A DNA stretch of 64,000 bases from contig NZ_JAHCPS010000001.1 of assembly GCF_021366795.1 (NCBI RefSeq), forward strand, positions 186,001 to 250,000. Direction: 5' to 3'. Source of the DNA: Macrococcoides caseolyticum. Lineage in GTDB: Bacteria > Bacillota > Bacilli > Staphylococcales > Staphylococcaceae. Both the position numbers and the translations under genes were made by a program. Below, one piece after another: positions 34,106 through 44,718 of the stretch. Position 1 is the first letter of the stretch; the number at the start of each line of letters is the position of its first letter. The notes below the pieces were generated by a model. That model searched no databases and had not been told where the DNA came from. It saw only the letters and a program-made list of their open reading frames with translations.

Positions 34106-35864
34106 ATGCCTTTATCGCTTCAATAAACTCAGGACAATAATGCTTTAATTTATATGAACCTACGCCTTCTATTTGAATCATTTCATCTTTCGTCGTGGGT
34201 TTTTTCAGTGCAAATAAATGTAATGTATGATCTGAGAAAATTGTAAACGGTGGCACTGATAATTCATCTGACAGACGTTTTCTTACATCTTTTAATGTTT
34301 TTAATAATATTTCATCAACCGAATCCATTGTCTTAATCGTCACACGTTCATTATAGGAAGCATTCTTATAATAAGTCATGACCTGTGTGTCTCCCATTAA
34401 AATGTCACGTGCGTGCTCATGACAATAGATTTTACCGTCAATTTCTACGATATAACCGTTAAATAACAACGTTTCTATAAATGACTGAATCGCACTTGTT
34501 GTATAGTTTTTTAGTAAACCGAATGTTGGTAAAGTATGATACGCAGCATTCATTATGGCGTCATCGGTTTCACCATGTAACACTTTAGTTATCATTAATT
34601 TATGCACAGGCGTCTTGATTCGAATGATACAACTTAATATTTTTTTGGCTTCTGTTGTCATATTATAATTTTCAACTTGCTGAACACAATTCGTACATTG
34701 CTCACATTTCGATAAATGTTCGTTTGGGTTAAAATAATTAATAATCGTTGCCTGAAGACATTGCTTTGTCTTAGTATAGGCAATCATTTTGTTGAGCTTT
34801 TCTTTTTTCTGTTCAATCACCGATTCATCTCGACTCGTTTCAATGAAGAACTGCTGTAGTTTAATATCCTGATCGCTATACATTAACAAACATTCACTCT
34901 CTAATCCGTCTCGACCCGCACGTCCTGCCTCTTGATAATAACTTTCTAAATCCTGCGGCAGATTATAATGAATAACATAACGTACATTTGATTTATCAAT
35001 GCCCATACCAAAAGCGTTCGTTGCGATCATCACTTTAATATCATCTCGTACAAACTTGGATTGATTTTCATCTTTCACATCTTTATTGAGTCCAGCATGA
35101 TAAATCGTATGTGGGATATCCTCATTTTTTAATACTTCACTTAAACTTTCAACTTGTTTACGTGTGTTGGCATACACGATGCCAGAATCATCAATATGCT
35201 CACGTATATAAGATAAAAGTCGTTTTTGTTTCTGATAAGTTGGATCAATCATAAACTTTAAATTATCACGCTTCGTACTTGTTTCAATGACGTGTTGCTG
35301 GTCAATTAATAATAATTCACATATATCGTTTTTAACATCAACCGTTGCCGTTGCAGTTAATGCCATAATTGTAAAGTTATGCGGTAACGATAAGACAAAA
35401 TGAATAGATTCGCGGTAACTTGGTCTGAAATCATGCCCCCACTTAGAGATACAATGTGCTTCATCAAAAGCTACCAGTTGAATATCCAGTTGATATAATA
35501 AATTTAAAAAGGATTTCTGGTTAAATCGTTCCGGTGCAACATATAAAAATTGATACTCACCCTTAAGTAAACCCGCTTCTATTAAACGTGCTTCCTTAAC
35601 CTTTTGCGTTGAATTCAAAAAGGCCGCACGTATTCCACTCGCATTTAAACTGTCGACCTGGTCTTTCATTAATGAAATGAGCGGACTGATCACTAATGTT
35701 AGTCCACCTTTCATTATTCCCGGAATTTGATAGCAAATAGACTTTCCGCCACCGGTTGGTAGTATACCTAGCGTTGCATGATGATTCAGCGCATTTTGAA
35801 TGAGTGTACGCTGACCAGGACGAAAGTCATCATAACCAAAGTATTCTTTTAATACATTTTTCAT
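34095..35864 (-). CDS. recQ: RecQ-family ATP-dependent DNA helicase
   Basis: A 3'-5' DNA helicase in recombination and replication-fork repair. Motif I is LPTGGGKSICYQ (about residue 34), motif II AFDEAHCISKWGHDFRPSY, motif VI QEAGRAGRDG. The RQC zinc site is CLQATIINYF...CEQCTNC, then a winged helix. An HRDC-like domain ends the protein (IEGVGSYKLKHYCPEF). Length is 589 residues, typical of the main RecQ. It starts 3 nt after the ABC-F stop codon, so the pair is co-transcribed. Confidence 0.94.
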   Translation of the reverse strand: MKNVLKEYFGYDDFRPGQRTLIQNALNHHATLGILPTGGGKSICYQIPGIMKGGLTLVISPLISLMKDQVDSLNASGIRAAFLNSTQKVKEARLIEAGLLKGEYQFLYVAPERFNQKSFLNLLYQLDIQLVAFDEAHCISKWGHDFRPSYRESIHFVLSLPHNFTIMALTATATVDVKNDICELLLIDQQHVIETSTKRDNLKFMIDPTYQKQKRLLSYIREHIDDSGIVYANTRKQVESLSEVLKNEDIPHTIYHAGLNKDVKDENQSKFVRDDIKVMIATNAFGMGIDKSNVRYVIHYNLPQDLESYYQEAGRAGRDGLESECLLMYSDQDIKLQQFFIETSRDESVIEQKKEKLNKMIAYTKTKQCLQATIINYFNPNEHLSKCEQCTNCVQQVENYNMTTEAKKILSCIIRIKTPVHKLMITKVLHGETDDAIMNAAYHTLPTFGLLKNYTTSAIQSFIETLLFNGYIVEIDGKIYCHEHARDILMGDTQVMTYYKNASYNERVTIKTMDSVDEILLKTLKDVRKRLSDELSVPPFTIFSDHTLHLFALKKPTTKDEMIQIEGVGSYKLKHYCPEFIEAIKAYAA

Positions 35865-35867
35865 AAT

Positions 35868-37751
35868 TTACTCCATTCGTTCACTCAGTTCATCCCATTC
35901 TTCAAAGTAAGCTTCATACTGTGCTTCAATTGTATGACGCTCAGTAGTCAGTTGATTCAGTTTATCGTAGTTCGTCGTTTCCGCCGCAATAGCATTATCT
36001 ATAGTTTCTAACTGTTCTTCCAACTTTTCGATTTCTTCTGATAAGAACTCGAACCTACGTTTATCCTTATAAGATACTCGGGTAGATTGTTTGTTATTAT
36101 GATTAATTTCTTTATCTACTTTAATGGCTTGGGATTTTACTTCTTTCTCTTCATTATCTGCAATTTGTTTGTAACTTAAATAGTCATCAAAACTTCCTAA
36201 TACTTTATCAATACGCTTATTGTTGACAAACCAATAGGTATCAACAACTTTATTCAGGAAATATCGATCATGACTGACCGTAATCACTGCACCATTAAAA
36301 CTTTCTAAATAATCTTCAAGGATTGTTAATGTTTCTGTATCCAAATCATTCGTGGGCTCATCAAGGAGAAGTACATTGGGTCCTTCAATGAGTATACTGA
36401 GTAAATACAGTCGCTTACGCTCTCCCCCACTCAACCGATGAATATATGTACCATGCATATTGGATGGAAATAAAAAGCGTTCTAATAACTGTGTCACAGA
36501 AATTTTTTCACCAGTAGCTGTTGTTGCTGCTTCTGCTTTCTCACGTAAAAAATCAATTACACGTAAATCCTGATTTAACTTCATATCATCTTGCTTATAA
36601 TATCCAATTTTAACTGTCTGACCGGTAACCATCTTTCCATATGTTGGTTTAAGTATGCGTGCAATGATATTCAGTAAAGTCGATTTACCAGTGCCATTCT
36701 GACCAACAATACCAATTCTATCAGTTGTTTGAACAATCGTACTGAAATCTTGAAATAGTACTTTATCACTGAATTTCATACCTAGAGATTCAAACTCAAA
36801 TACCTGCTTTCCTAACCGTTTATGCGCAAGATTGATTTCCATTGTTTCTTTTGTCTGATGAGATTTTACTTTATCTTCGATTGCACTAAAACGGTCGATA
36901 CGGGCCTGTTGTTTGGTTGTACGTGCTTTCGCACCTTTACGCATCCAGTCGAGCTCTTGTTTATACAGTTGCTTTTCTTTTTGCTCCTGTTTACCTTCAA
37001 TTATTTCTAGTTCAGCTTTATGTGCAATATAGTCATTATAGTTCCCCTTATACATAAACAACTTACCATTACGTAATTCTACAATACGGTTGGTCACTTC
37101 ATTTAGAAAGTATCTGTCATGCGTCACTACAAGTACTGATTTCTTATATTGTTTAATAAATGAAATTAACCAATGGATCGACTCAAAATCTAAATGGTTG
37201 GTCGGCTCATCTAATAATAATAAATCCGGTGCTTTTAACAATGATTGAGCAAGTGCGACACGTTTTTTCTGACCACCACTTAAAGATGAAATAGGTTGCG
37301 ATAAATCCATAATACCAAGCTTCGTAAGAATCGATTCTGCTTCAGCTCGGTAGCTAAATCCATCCATTTGTTCAATTTGTTGCTGTACAACACTTAATTG
37401 CTCTATTAATGTATCATTCATTTCTGTTTCCATAGTTTTCAGTAACTTATCATATTGCTTAAATTTCTGCATGACTGGATGATTTTCATCAATCACATTA
37501 TCAACTATAGAAAGTTCCTCATTTAAAATAGGTTGCTGTGCAGCATATTCAATCGTAAAATCTTTAGGATGTGTTACGACACCATGGTGATCTTCAATTT
37601 CAGCGATGCACTTTAGTAATGCACTTTTACCTGTCCCGTTTATACCGACGAGGGCAATCTTATCTCCGACAGAAATGCTAAGAGAAATATCTTCAAATAC
37701 AGTTTTTACACCATATTGCTTGGATAAATGTTCAATTTTATAAGCTTCCAT
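35868..37751 (-). CDS. ABC-F family ATPase (Uup/YdiF-like)
   Basis: A 627-residue soluble protein with two ABC cassettes and no membrane segments. Cassette 1 has Walker A GINGTGKSALL, signature LSGGQKKRVALAQ and DEPTNHLD. Cassette 2 has GQNGTGKSTLL, LSGGERKRLYLLS and DEPTNDLD. The interdomain P-site linker (about residues 240-315) is rich in Lys/Gln. A coiled-coil C-terminal extension (about 550-627) resembles Uup. ABC-F proteins act at the ribosomal E site; some resolve stalling and others give antibiotic resistance. The housekeeping location and Uup-like tail favour the former. The start at 37751 has AAGGAG. Confidence 0.88.
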   Translation of the reverse strand: MEAYKIEHLSKQYGVKTVFEDISLSISVGDKIALVGINGTGKSALLKCIAEIEDHHGVVTHPKDFTIEYAAQQPILNEELSIVDNVIDENHPVMQKFKQYDKLLKTMETEMNDTLIEQLSVVQQQIEQMDGFSYRAEAESILTKLGIMDLSQPISSLSGGQKKRVALAQSLLKAPDLLLLDEPTNHLDFESIHWLISFIKQYKKSVLVVTHDRYFLNEVTNRIVELRNGKLFMYKGNYNDYIAHKAELEIIEGKQEQKEKQLYKQELDWMRKGAKARTTKQQARIDRFSAIEDKVKSHQTKETMEINLAHKRLGKQVFEFESLGMKFSDKVLFQDFSTIVQTTDRIGIVGQNGTGKSTLLNIIARILKPTYGKMVTGQTVKIGYYKQDDMKLNQDLRVIDFLREKAEAATTATGEKISVTQLLERFLFPSNMHGTYIHRLSGGERKRLYLLSILIEGPNVLLLDEPTNDLDTETLTILEDYLESFNGAVITVSHDRYFLNKVVDTYWFVNNKRIDKVLGSFDDYLSYKQIADNEEKEVKSQAIKVDKEINHNNKQSTRVSYKDKRRFEFLSEEIEKLEEQLETIDNAIAAETTNYDKLNQLTTERHTIEAQYEAYFEEWDELSERME

Positions 37752-37908
37752 TTTTACGCTCCTTAATAACATAACGATTAAAAATAACGCATCCAATCCG
37801 AATGAATCCCAGAATAAAATAAATATTCCGGATGACCAATTTATGATATAGTTATGTATTATAAACTTCAGTATTATATTATACACTTTTTTACCTTAGG
37901 AGGTACAC

Positions 37909-38721
37909 ATGTTCGAATGGTTTAGTCAATTATCACCAGTAGCACAAGCTGGTATCGCTGGACTCTTCACATGGGCAATGACAGGATTAGGTGCATCTGT
38001 AGTCTTTTTATTCAAATCGGTCAACTTAAAAGTATTAAACACGATGCAAGGCTTTGCAGCTGGCGTTATGATTGCTGCATCGTTTTGGTCACTCCTCTCA
38101 CCAGCAATTGAATTTAGTGAGGAAGCAGGAAATATACCATGGATACCTGCTGCAGTCGGATTTTTACTTGGCGGTTTATTTATTAGAATGCTGGATGTCA
38201 TTATTCCTCATATCCATCCTAAAGCACAACCAAGTCATGTTCATGAAGGTCCAAAAACTAATTTAAAGAAATCAACATTATTATTTTTAGCTATCACAAT
38301 GCATAACATCCCTGAAGGATTAGCAATCGGTGTTGGATTTGGTGGTGTTGTTTCAGGAAATCAACAAATGCTAATGGCTGCGATTGGATTAGCCATCGGT
38401 ATTGGTATTCAAAATATACCGGAAGGCTCAGCGTTATCACTACCAATCCATGGGGATGGCAAATCCAAATGGGCAGCATTTAATTTAGGCCATGGTTCTG
38501 CGATTGTTGAGCCAATATTTGCAATGGTGGGGGCAGCAGCTGTAATTCTGGTCACACCAATATTACCATATGCATTAGCCTTTGCTGCGGGTGCTATGAT
38601 ATTTGTTGTTGTTGAAGAGCTTATCCCAGAATCACAATCAAGTGATAATACCGACTTAGCAACACTTGGCTTAATGTTAGGCTTTACAATTATGATGATT
38701 CTTGATGTCTCATTAGGATAA
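37909..38721 (+). CDS. ZIP-family metal transporter
   Basis: A 270-residue, eight-helix protein of the ZIP/ZupT group, importing zinc or related divalent metals. The metal-site helices carry HNIPEGLAIGVGF (helix 4) and QNIPEGSALSLP (helix 5). A His-containing loop between helices 3 and 4 reads HIHPKAQPSHVHEG. AGGAGG precedes the ATG. It is transcribed divergently from the ABC-F gene and converges with ltaS across a shared terminator. I see no clear Zur operator upstream, so metal regulation is not shown. Confidence 0.9.
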   Translation: MFEWFSQLSPVAQAGIAGLFTWAMTGLGASVVFLFKSVNLKVLNTMQGFAAGVMIAASFWSLLSPAIEFSEEAGNIPWIPAAVGFLLGGLFIRMLDVIIPHIHPKAQPSHVHEGPKTNLKKSTLLFLAITMHNIPEGLAIGVGFGGVVSGNQQMLMAAIGLAIGIGIQNIPEGSALSLPIHGDGKSKWAAFNLGHGSAIVEPIFAMVGAAAVILVTPILPYALAFAAGAMIFVVVEELIPESQSSDNTDLATLGLMLGFTIMMILDVSLG

Positions 38722-38763
38722 AAAAATGGTGTTATCTGATTGAAACAGATAACACCATTTTTT
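38721..38763. terminator. Bidirectional terminator between the ZIP gene and ltaS
   Basis: An 18-bp perfect stem pairs AAAAAATGGTGTTATCTG with its complement around a 7-nt loop. A/T runs on both sides serve both converging genes. Confidence 0.9.
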
Positions 38764-38767
38764 ATTA

Positions 38768-40705
38768 TTATTTTTCTTTACCTTTAGTACCATTCATATA
38801 TTCATACTTTGTTGGATCAATTTTCTTAAAGTTTTTATTTTCATAGAAGCGTAATAAATCCCCGTTAATTAATGCGTCAGACATTTCTAATTCCTTCTCA
38901 GCACTACGCTTCATTTCAACAGCTTCTTTCTTCTGTAATTCATTGGTTAATGGTTGGTTCGTTTTATTATCATAGAACACACCGTTAATTGATTTATACT
39001 TCGGACTGATGAAATCACCATTTCTAAATACAACTGTATCTTTATGCCCTTTAGACATTAAGTCTGTACCAAACATAACATATGGTTTAGAATCTATGCC
39101 AAGTAAATGTAGTAATGTTGGCGCTACGTCGACTTGTCCTGCATACGTATGATCAACTTTACCTTTCATACCAGGTACTTTCATAAATAAGCCCGTACGT
39201 TGTAAATCCATAAATTTCGCTGGTGTAATTTCTTCTCCTAATAATTCAGCCATCGCTTTATTATGATTTTCAGAAATACCATAATGGTCGCCGTAAATAA
39301 TAATCACTGAATCTTCATATAAACCTTCTTTTTTAAGATCCGTAATAAATTGTTTCACTGCTTCATCTAAATAACGTGCTGTTTGTACATATCCATCTAC
39401 TGTTGGATTACCTGTATTCGGTGAATCAATCGTTGCTTCTGTTTTATCGATTGTAAATGGATAGTGGTTTGTTAATGTAATTAAATGTGAGTAAAATGGT
39501 TGTTTTTCCTGTTTTAAGAAAGGCATTGATTCTGTAAAGAATTCTTTATCTTTCAATCCTAAGTTTTCTAAGTTCTTTTCAGACATATCATAATAAGATG
39601 CATCATAGAATTTATCTATCCCAAAATGTTTATAAATTTGGTCTCGATTCCAGAATGTTTTGTAATCACCATGCATTACAGATGTTGAATAACCTTGTTT
39701 CTGGTTCATAATCGCTGGTAAAGACTGATAGGTGTTATCACCTTTTAAGCTGAAGGCTGAACCTTGTGGTAATCCATAAAGACTGTTATCCATTGTAAGT
39801 TCTGAGTCACTTGTTTTACCTTGTCCAGTTTGATGGAAGAAATTATCGTAATAGATGAAGTCTTTCTTACCACTTGCAAGAGAATTTAGGAATGGAGTGA
39901 CCGGCTCACCATTTACTTTATAGTTAATTAAGAATGTCTGGAAACTTTCAAGATGGATTTTAATCACATTCTTTTCTTTTGCGATACCAAATGTCGCGCC
40001 GTTCGGTGCAGCATATTTCGTTTTTGTATAGGATTGAACTTTTGCTAAATCATCTGAACTTGCTAATGCTTTTTGCTGATTGTTTTGAATCGTTTTAACA
40101 CCATCATAGACTGTAAAGTTATATGGTCCTAAGTATTTAACTAAATATTTATGGTCAAAGGTTCTTGTTAGTAACTCTGGACGATCTGTTTCAGCAAACG
40201 CTAAATTTAAGAAAAACATTGAAATAGATACACCCATCAATACAGGTACATATTTCTTTTTAAATGATTGCGTTGATATTTTTTCTTTCTTGAACAATAA
40301 GATGAATAAGAAGATAAATGTATCAATAAAATAAATGAAGTCATACCATTTAAATGAGCTCCATAAAGCACCACTCATCGACTCGACATTACTCACCTGG
40401 TTTAATGTACTAAATGTAATGAAATCAGAAAAGAATCTGAAATAAACAACATTGGCATACAATAAAAATGTCAGTAAGAAGCCGCCTGTAAAGACAAACC
40501 AAAATGCTTTCTTTCCTTTAAAGAATAGAAATACACTTAAAATCAGTGCAACTAAACTGTATGGGTTCATCAGTAATATTAAATTTTGAACAATACCTTT
40601 GACGCCAAGTGATAAATCAAAATAATACGCAAAATATGTTTTAAATGAAACGGCAAGTACCATTAATAAGAAAAACATAAATATTGATATTTTCTTTTCT
40701 TTCAT
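38768..40705 (-). CDS. ltaS: Lipoteichoic acid synthase
   Basis: Polymerises glycerol phosphate from phosphatidylglycerol onto the lipid anchor outside the membrane. Five membrane helices cover residues 1 to about 180. The extracellular sulfatase-fold domain follows, with the catalytic Thr in GQGKTSDSE and metal-site segments [10 protein letters not shown] and LESFQTF. The ALA-S sequence in [10 protein letters not shown] is the probable signal-peptidase cleavage site that releases and inactivates the domain, as in S. aureus. Length is 645 residues, family-typical. GGAGG precedes the ATG. Confidence 0.96.
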   Translation of the reverse strand: MKEKKISIFMFFLLMVLAVSFKTYFAYYFDLSLGVKGIVQNLILLMNPYSLVALILSVFLFFKGKKAFWFVFTGGFLLTFLLYANVVYFRFFSDFITFSTLNQVSNVESMSGALWSSFKWYDFIYFIDTFIFLFILLFKKEKISTQSFKKKYVPVLMGVSISMFFLNLAFAETDRPELLTRTFDHKYLVKYLGPYNFTVYDGVKTIQNNQQKALASSDDLAKVQSYTKTKYAAPNGATFGIAKEKNVIKIHLESFQTFLINYKVNGEPVTPFLNSLASGKKDFIYYDNFFHQTGQGKTSDSELTMDNSLYGLPQGSAFSLKGDNTYQSLPAIMNQKQGYSTSVMHGDYKTFWNRDQIYKHFGIDKFYDASYYDMSEKNLENLGLKDKEFFTESMPFLKQEKQPFYSHLITLTNHYPFTIDKTEATIDSPNTGNPTVDGYVQTARYLDEAVKQFITDLKKEGLYEDSVIIIYGDHYGISENHNKAMAELLGEEITPAKFMDLQRTGLFMKVPGMKGKVDHTYAGQVDVAPTLLHLLGIDSKPYVMFGTDLMSKGHKDTVVFRNGDFISPKYKSINGVFYDNKTNQPLTNELQKKEAVEMKRSAEKELEMSDALINGDLLRFYENKNFKKIDPTKYEYMNGTKGKEK

Positions 40706-40920
40706 ATCTTTTCCTCCATTAAACTTGTTTCTATCAGGCTATTTATATTATTAATCTAAGCTTCGTAACATTTACACGATATTATATATTGTAACACAAA
40801 CGTAATATATTTTTATGTGTACAATATATTAATTTATACTGTTTCAAGATAAATATCAAGTATATTTATCTATTTTTTATCTTTTTCGTGTAATATGTGA
40901 CTGTTTTATGTCTGTCATGT

Positions 40921-41886
40921 CTATACATTTAATTCTTTTTGATGAAGAAAATCAATTTGTGTCAGTATAGTTTTTAACCATTTTTCATAACTTTCCTGTT
41001 GTCGCACCAATTCGCTCTCCGTAATCCATTTAAAATACAGTTTCGAACCCGGTTTCTTCTGAGATAGTTTCGGTAAATGATAGGGCGCTATATTAGCAAT
41101 ATGCGGATAACGTTTATCTTGATGTACACTCTTTAATGAGATCACAAGCTCGCCTTGTTTAGAAATTTGAACTGCACCACTTTGTGTGATATCCTGCGCA
41201 TCTACACACTCGGGACAAATGACTTTCTTTCCATCTAATATAAAGCCTGTTCTGTCGAATCGATTGGTTACACTATAAATATCTTCTTGAATCGCTTGTT
41301 GGATTGATGCATTGATATGTTGATCGATTAAGGCTAAATGAAATACATCAGAATAATAAATGCGTGCTAAAGAATATGCATCGATTCCCCATGTCGTTTC
41401 TTTACGTTTAGCTATATTTTCAAACAATTTCCTTTGAAACGATGAATAGCCACGTGCAAGTTCAAATCGATCTCCTGAATTTATAATGTAATCTTTTGCT
41501 TGATTCATTTTCACTGGATCTAATTGAAGTCCTCCAGCGATGGCCATATATACACGTGTGCCTTTCTTCGGCTGATCAAAGTAAAGCGTTTCACCTTTCT
41601 CCATTAAATGCACTTTCATTGGCATAATACGTTTATCATCTGTATACGCATAAAATTCTGCGCCCATTAACGCAATTAATGTTGGTTCTCTAAAATGAAT
41701 GACAGGTGCCTGAAAAGTCATTTCAATTGTCGGTGTATCCACTTGATTACCAACTAGCGCATTCGCTAATAGATGAGACAGTACATCACATGGTCCATTT
41801 AATGAGAGTGATGCATCTTCATAATTTTCAATCTGTTGAAAAGATGTATATATACCTGCTGTTTGAAATATAATCGACATCGTCAT
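40921..41886 (-). CDS. pxpC: PxpC/KipA-like (biotin-dependent carboxyltransferase family) protein
   Basis: A 321-residue homologue of 5-oxoprolinase subunit C / KipA / urea-amidolyase AHS2 domain. Recognisable blocks are TIEMTFQAPVIHFREPTLIALMGAEF, MAIAGGLQLDP, NRFDRTGFILDG and SGAVQISKQGELVISL, read here as family positions. The N-terminal block normally reading GxQDxGRxGxxxxGVPxSG is replaced by a divergent sequence. PxpC normally acts with PxpB and PxpA to hydrolyse 5-oxoproline; neither is adjacent here, so it may be an orphan or partner with distant subunits. GAAGGG precedes the first of two near ATGs. Confidence 0.72.
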   Translation of the reverse strand: MTMSIIFQTAGIYTSFQQIENYEDASLSLNGPCDVLSHLLANALVGNQVDTPTIEMTFQAPVIHFREPTLIALMGAEFYAYTDDKRIMPMKVHLMEKGETLYFDQPKKGTRVYMAIAGGLQLDPVKMNQAKDYIINSGDRFELARGYSSFQRKLFENIAKRKETTWGIDAYSLARIYYSDVFHLALIDQHINASIQQAIQEDIYSVTNRFDRTGFILDGKKVICPECVDAQDITQSGAVQISKQGELVISLKSVHQDKRYPHIANIAPYHLPKLSQKKPGSKLYFKWITESELVRQQESYEKWLKTILTQIDFLHQKELNV

Positions 41887-41945
41887 AGTTCCCTTCTAAA
41901 TTAATTTACAATATTAATAATATCTTAACATCGGTCAAAAGTCGT

Positions 41946-41978
41946 AAAAAAAATTCTACCGTTTATGTTCGGTAGAAT
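41946..41978 (-). terminator. Terminator of the small membrane-protein gene
   Basis: ATTCTACCG pairs with CGGTAGAAT around an 8-nt loop; on the minus strand it is followed by TTTTTTT. The stop codon is inside the stem. Confidence 0.85.
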
Positions 41979-42184
41979 ATATCTGCAATTTCAATCATCA
42001 TCGCCCTTAAACTTAAAGCGATAAACATCACAATAACGATTGCACAAAGCATTGTGGCATATAACATAATCAATGCATTTTTCGTCTGGTTATCTTTAAA
42101 AAGTTGAATAATTTTATTGTTCAATAGATATACGAATAACGATAAACCCGCTATAAGTAAACACACCATTAATATATTCGTCAT
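41963..42184 (-). CDS. Small two-helix membrane protein, unknown function
   Basis: A 73-residue protein with two hydrophobic segments (about residues 4-22 and 36-62) separated by a short polar loop (NKIIQLFKDNQTKNA). The ATG at 42184 has AGGTG 7 nt upstream; a GTG three codons earlier is less likely. It sits between the PabB gene and the PxpC-like gene with a strong terminator of its own. I recognise no family. Confidence 0.6.
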   Translation of the reverse strand: MTNILMVCLLIAGLSLFVYLLNNKIIQLFKDNQTKNALIMLYATMLCAIVIVMFIALSLRAMMIEIADIFYRT

Positions 42185-42271
42185 TATTTTCACCTATTTT
42201 CAGAATTTAAGACATTATTAGCATTTATTATAACGCTTTTAGGTGTATTAATAAACCAAGACTATCTTACT

Positions 42272-44017
42272 TTATATTTCTAATTCTATACGCACCCATT
42301 CTCTTAAACTATTAATCATATAAATCTCTATTTGATGATTTTGATAATCTTCAATAAAGTCTTCTAATCTAATTGCTTTCTCCTTAATCATACCTTCATC
42401 CAATAATGACTGCCTCATACAACCATTTAATACATATTCATGTTCTGGTGTATAGTAGTGCTGGTCTTTTTTTATGACCAGATTTCCAATATTAAATTCT
42501 AAAAGCGTTGTACCGTCATGAAATAAAGTAAGTTGTTTTACATCATACTGATTTCTAATTGACGTTTTATGCTGATGAAACAGCTTATGATTGAATGTGA
42601 TTTGTTGCAGCGTTGCGCGTGTGTCACTTTTTTGGAGGGGCTCTATTGTCGAAAGTACCACGCCTTTTAAGTCGACAGTTAATCGATACATGTGTGGCAT
42701 TGCGTCATTTATTTCTGGCTGAAATGCCTGATTGACGGCTTGGATATCGTAATCGATATTAAATTGTTTTAATCCCTTTAATAAACGCTCATAATGATAG
42801 TTTTTTCTTTTTAAATGACCATTTTCAAGTCGCATTGTTTCAATCAGATGAAAGTCACTAGGTAATGTTATATTTTCTTGTTCATGTAGTGTGTCACTAT
42901 CTGGTTGATTGATATAGTTTAAAACGTTTGTTTTAGCGACCATCTCTTCATATTCCAGTTCTGGCTTTGAATCAATTGTTATGCCTCCACCTACACCATA
43001 TATGACCGTCTCATCAAGGTGATTGTATTCAAGTGTACGAATCGGCACATTGAATATTGCAACTTCATTCGGAACGATTAACCCTATCGTTCCACAATAC
43101 ACGGAACGCTTCGTTTCTTCTAACTGATTAATAATGCGCATTGTTGATTGTTTTGGTGCACCAGTGATTGATCCACAAGGAAATAATGCTTTTAGTATAT
43201 CATACAAGCCATTTTGACCTATCGTTGCAGTGATTGTTGATGTCATTTGATACACTGATAAAAACTTTTCTATCGTGAACAAATGTGGTACACAAACACT
43301 CCCTTTTGTCGCGATTTTGCTTAAATCATTACGTAATAAATCAACTATCATGACATTCTCTGCTCGATCTTTTAGTGAATTTAATAGAAACTGATAATGA
43401 CGCTCGTCTATCTCCGGACACTTATCTCTAGGCATAGTTCCTTTCATCGGTTTCGTAAGTACTGCCTTATTCACGAAATCATATTGAAAGAAAAGCTCGG
43501 GTGAGATACTAATAATCGTATTGTTATCATCTTCTATGTATGCTGTATAATCACCATTTTGAGAGGATAACTTCTCATAGATGTGGTATAAGTTCTTTTC
43601 TGTATTATGGGCTGTTAATCGGGTTGTATAATTAACTTGATACGTGTTACCTTGTCTTATTTCATGTTGAATTGCTTCAATTTGCTTAATGATATGTGAT
43701 TTATCCTGCTGAAACTTAAAATTTAAATGTGATGCGTTCGCTTGCTTATCAAAAACTTCATGTGTTTCACGGTCAAAATAATAAATTTTCACTAAATCAT
43801 CTGTTAGTGCTTTCGTTTGGAGCAATGGGTCAAATAAACGACTTGCTTCATATTTCATGACGATTAATGCATAATAATCGCTCGCTTCCGCTTCTTCTAT
43901 CGCTGCTTTTAACGTCTGTGCATCGTTAGCAGTAACACGTTGCACAGGATCTTTCAGTTTAATATGATACGTCTTACTTTTATCACCAATATATTTAAAA
44001 TTTATTTCTGCTCTCAT
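42272..44017 (-). CDS. pabB: Aminodeoxychorismate synthase component I fused to ADC lyase
   Basis: A bifunctional folate enzyme of 581 residues. Residues 1 to about 370 form the chorismate-binding PabB domain (PCGSITGAPKQSTMRIINQLEE, KGTMPRDK, YEEMVAKTNVLN), which aminates chorismate using ammonia from PabA. Residues about 385-581 form a PabC-like class IV aminotransferase fold (HLIETMRLENGHLKRKNYHYERL, EFNIGNLVIKKDQHYYTPE). The second half releases pyruvate to give 4-aminobenzoate. The canonical PLP Lys of the lyase half is not obvious by eye. It lies 2 nt after pabA. GAGGAG precedes the ATG. Confidence 0.9.
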   Translation of the reverse strand: MRAEINFKYIGDKSKTYHIKLKDPVQRVTANDAQTLKAAIEEAEASDYYALIVMKYEASRLFDPLLQTKALTDDLVKIYYFDRETHEVFDKQANASHLNFKFQQDKSHIIKQIEAIQHEIRQGNTYQVNYTTRLTAHNTEKNLYHIYEKLSSQNGDYTAYIEDDNNTIISISPELFFQYDFVNKAVLTKPMKGTMPRDKCPEIDERHYQFLLNSLKDRAENVMIVDLLRNDLSKIATKGSVCVPHLFTIEKFLSVYQMTSTITATIGQNGLYDILKALFPCGSITGAPKQSTMRIINQLEETKRSVYCGTIGLIVPNEVAIFNVPIRTLEYNHLDETVIYGVGGGITIDSKPELEYEEMVAKTNVLNYINQPDSDTLHEQENITLPSDFHLIETMRLENGHLKRKNYHYERLLKGLKQFNIDYDIQAVNQAFQPEINDAMPHMYRLTVDLKGVVLSTIEPLQKSDTRATLQQITFNHKLFHQHKTSIRNQYDVKQLTLFHDGTTLLEFNIGNLVIKKDQHYYTPEHEYVLNGCMRQSLLDEGMIKEKAIRLEDFIEDYQNHQIEIYMINSLREWVRIELEI

Positions 44018-44019
44018 GG

Positions 44020-44580
44020 CTAAACTCCTCTAATAAATGTTTCAAGCATGGTTAAACCATCTGTCGTTAAAATGGATTCAGGATGAAATTGAATACCGTA
44101 TACTGGTAATGTTATATGTCTTACACCCATCACAATATTATCTTTGGTCCATGCCGTCTTAACTAACGGGCTTTGTACATCACCTATCGCGCCTAATGAG
44201 TGGTATCTTGCTACTAGGGTTGGTGAAGATAATCCTTTAAATGGAAAATCGCCTGTATGATATATGGGTACCTGGTGTCCATGCACTGGACTTAACATCG
44301 CAATTTCATGATGATAGAAACGCATAATAACCTGGAATCCTAAACACACACCTAGAATCGGAATAGCACCTGCAAAGTGATGCAACACATCAAGCGCAAG
44401 TTTGGCATCATCAGGATGCCCAGGACCTGGTGATAGGATAATGTGTGAAGGATGTAACGCCTTAATTTCTTCTATTGTTAATTCATCGATTGTTTTTGTG
44501 ATGACCGTTTCATTTAAACTTTCTAAATAATGAACGATATTGTATGTAAATGAATCGTGGTGATCAATCATTAGTATCAT
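44020..44580 (-). CDS. pabA: Aminodeoxychorismate synthase component II (glutamine amidotransferase)
   Basis: A class I glutamine amidotransferase of 186 residues that supplies ammonia to PabB. The nucleophile Cys is in GVCLGFQVI, the oxyanion loop is SPGPGHPDD, and the catalytic His-x-Glu is GIQFHPESILT. TrpG proteins look alike, but the adjacent fused PabBC makes PabA the natural reading. It could still serve both pathways. AGAGG lies before the ATG. Confidence 0.9.
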   Translation of the reverse strand: MILMIDHHDSFTYNIVHYLESLNETVITKTIDELTIEEIKALHPSHIILSPGPGHPDDAKLALDVLHHFAGAIPILGVCLGFQVIMRFYHHEIAMLSPVHGHQVPIYHTGDFPFKGLSSPTLVARYHSLGAIGDVQSPLVKTAWTKDNIVMGVRHITLPVYGIQFHPESILTTDGLTMLETFIRGV

Positions 44581-44679
44581 TGGTAGGCCTCTTTTTTTAA
44601 ATTTAGTAGAAAACGCTTTTATTGATTTAATGATTTTATTATATCTTTAATATGTTATAATGAAAAACGAAATTTAATA

Positions 44680-44715
44680 AGAGGTTCCTAGCACATACCC
44701 TCTATAAAAAACTAG
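44680..44715 (+). ncRNA. preQ1-I riboswitch aptamer
   Basis: P1 stem AGAGG (44680-44684) with CCTCT (44699-44703). The loop holds CTAG (44688-44691). The A-rich 3' tail TATAAAAAA ends in CTAG (44712-44715), which closes the pseudoknot P2. This matches the compact preQ1-I class and precedes queC. Confidence 0.92.
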
Positions 44716-44718
44716 TTC

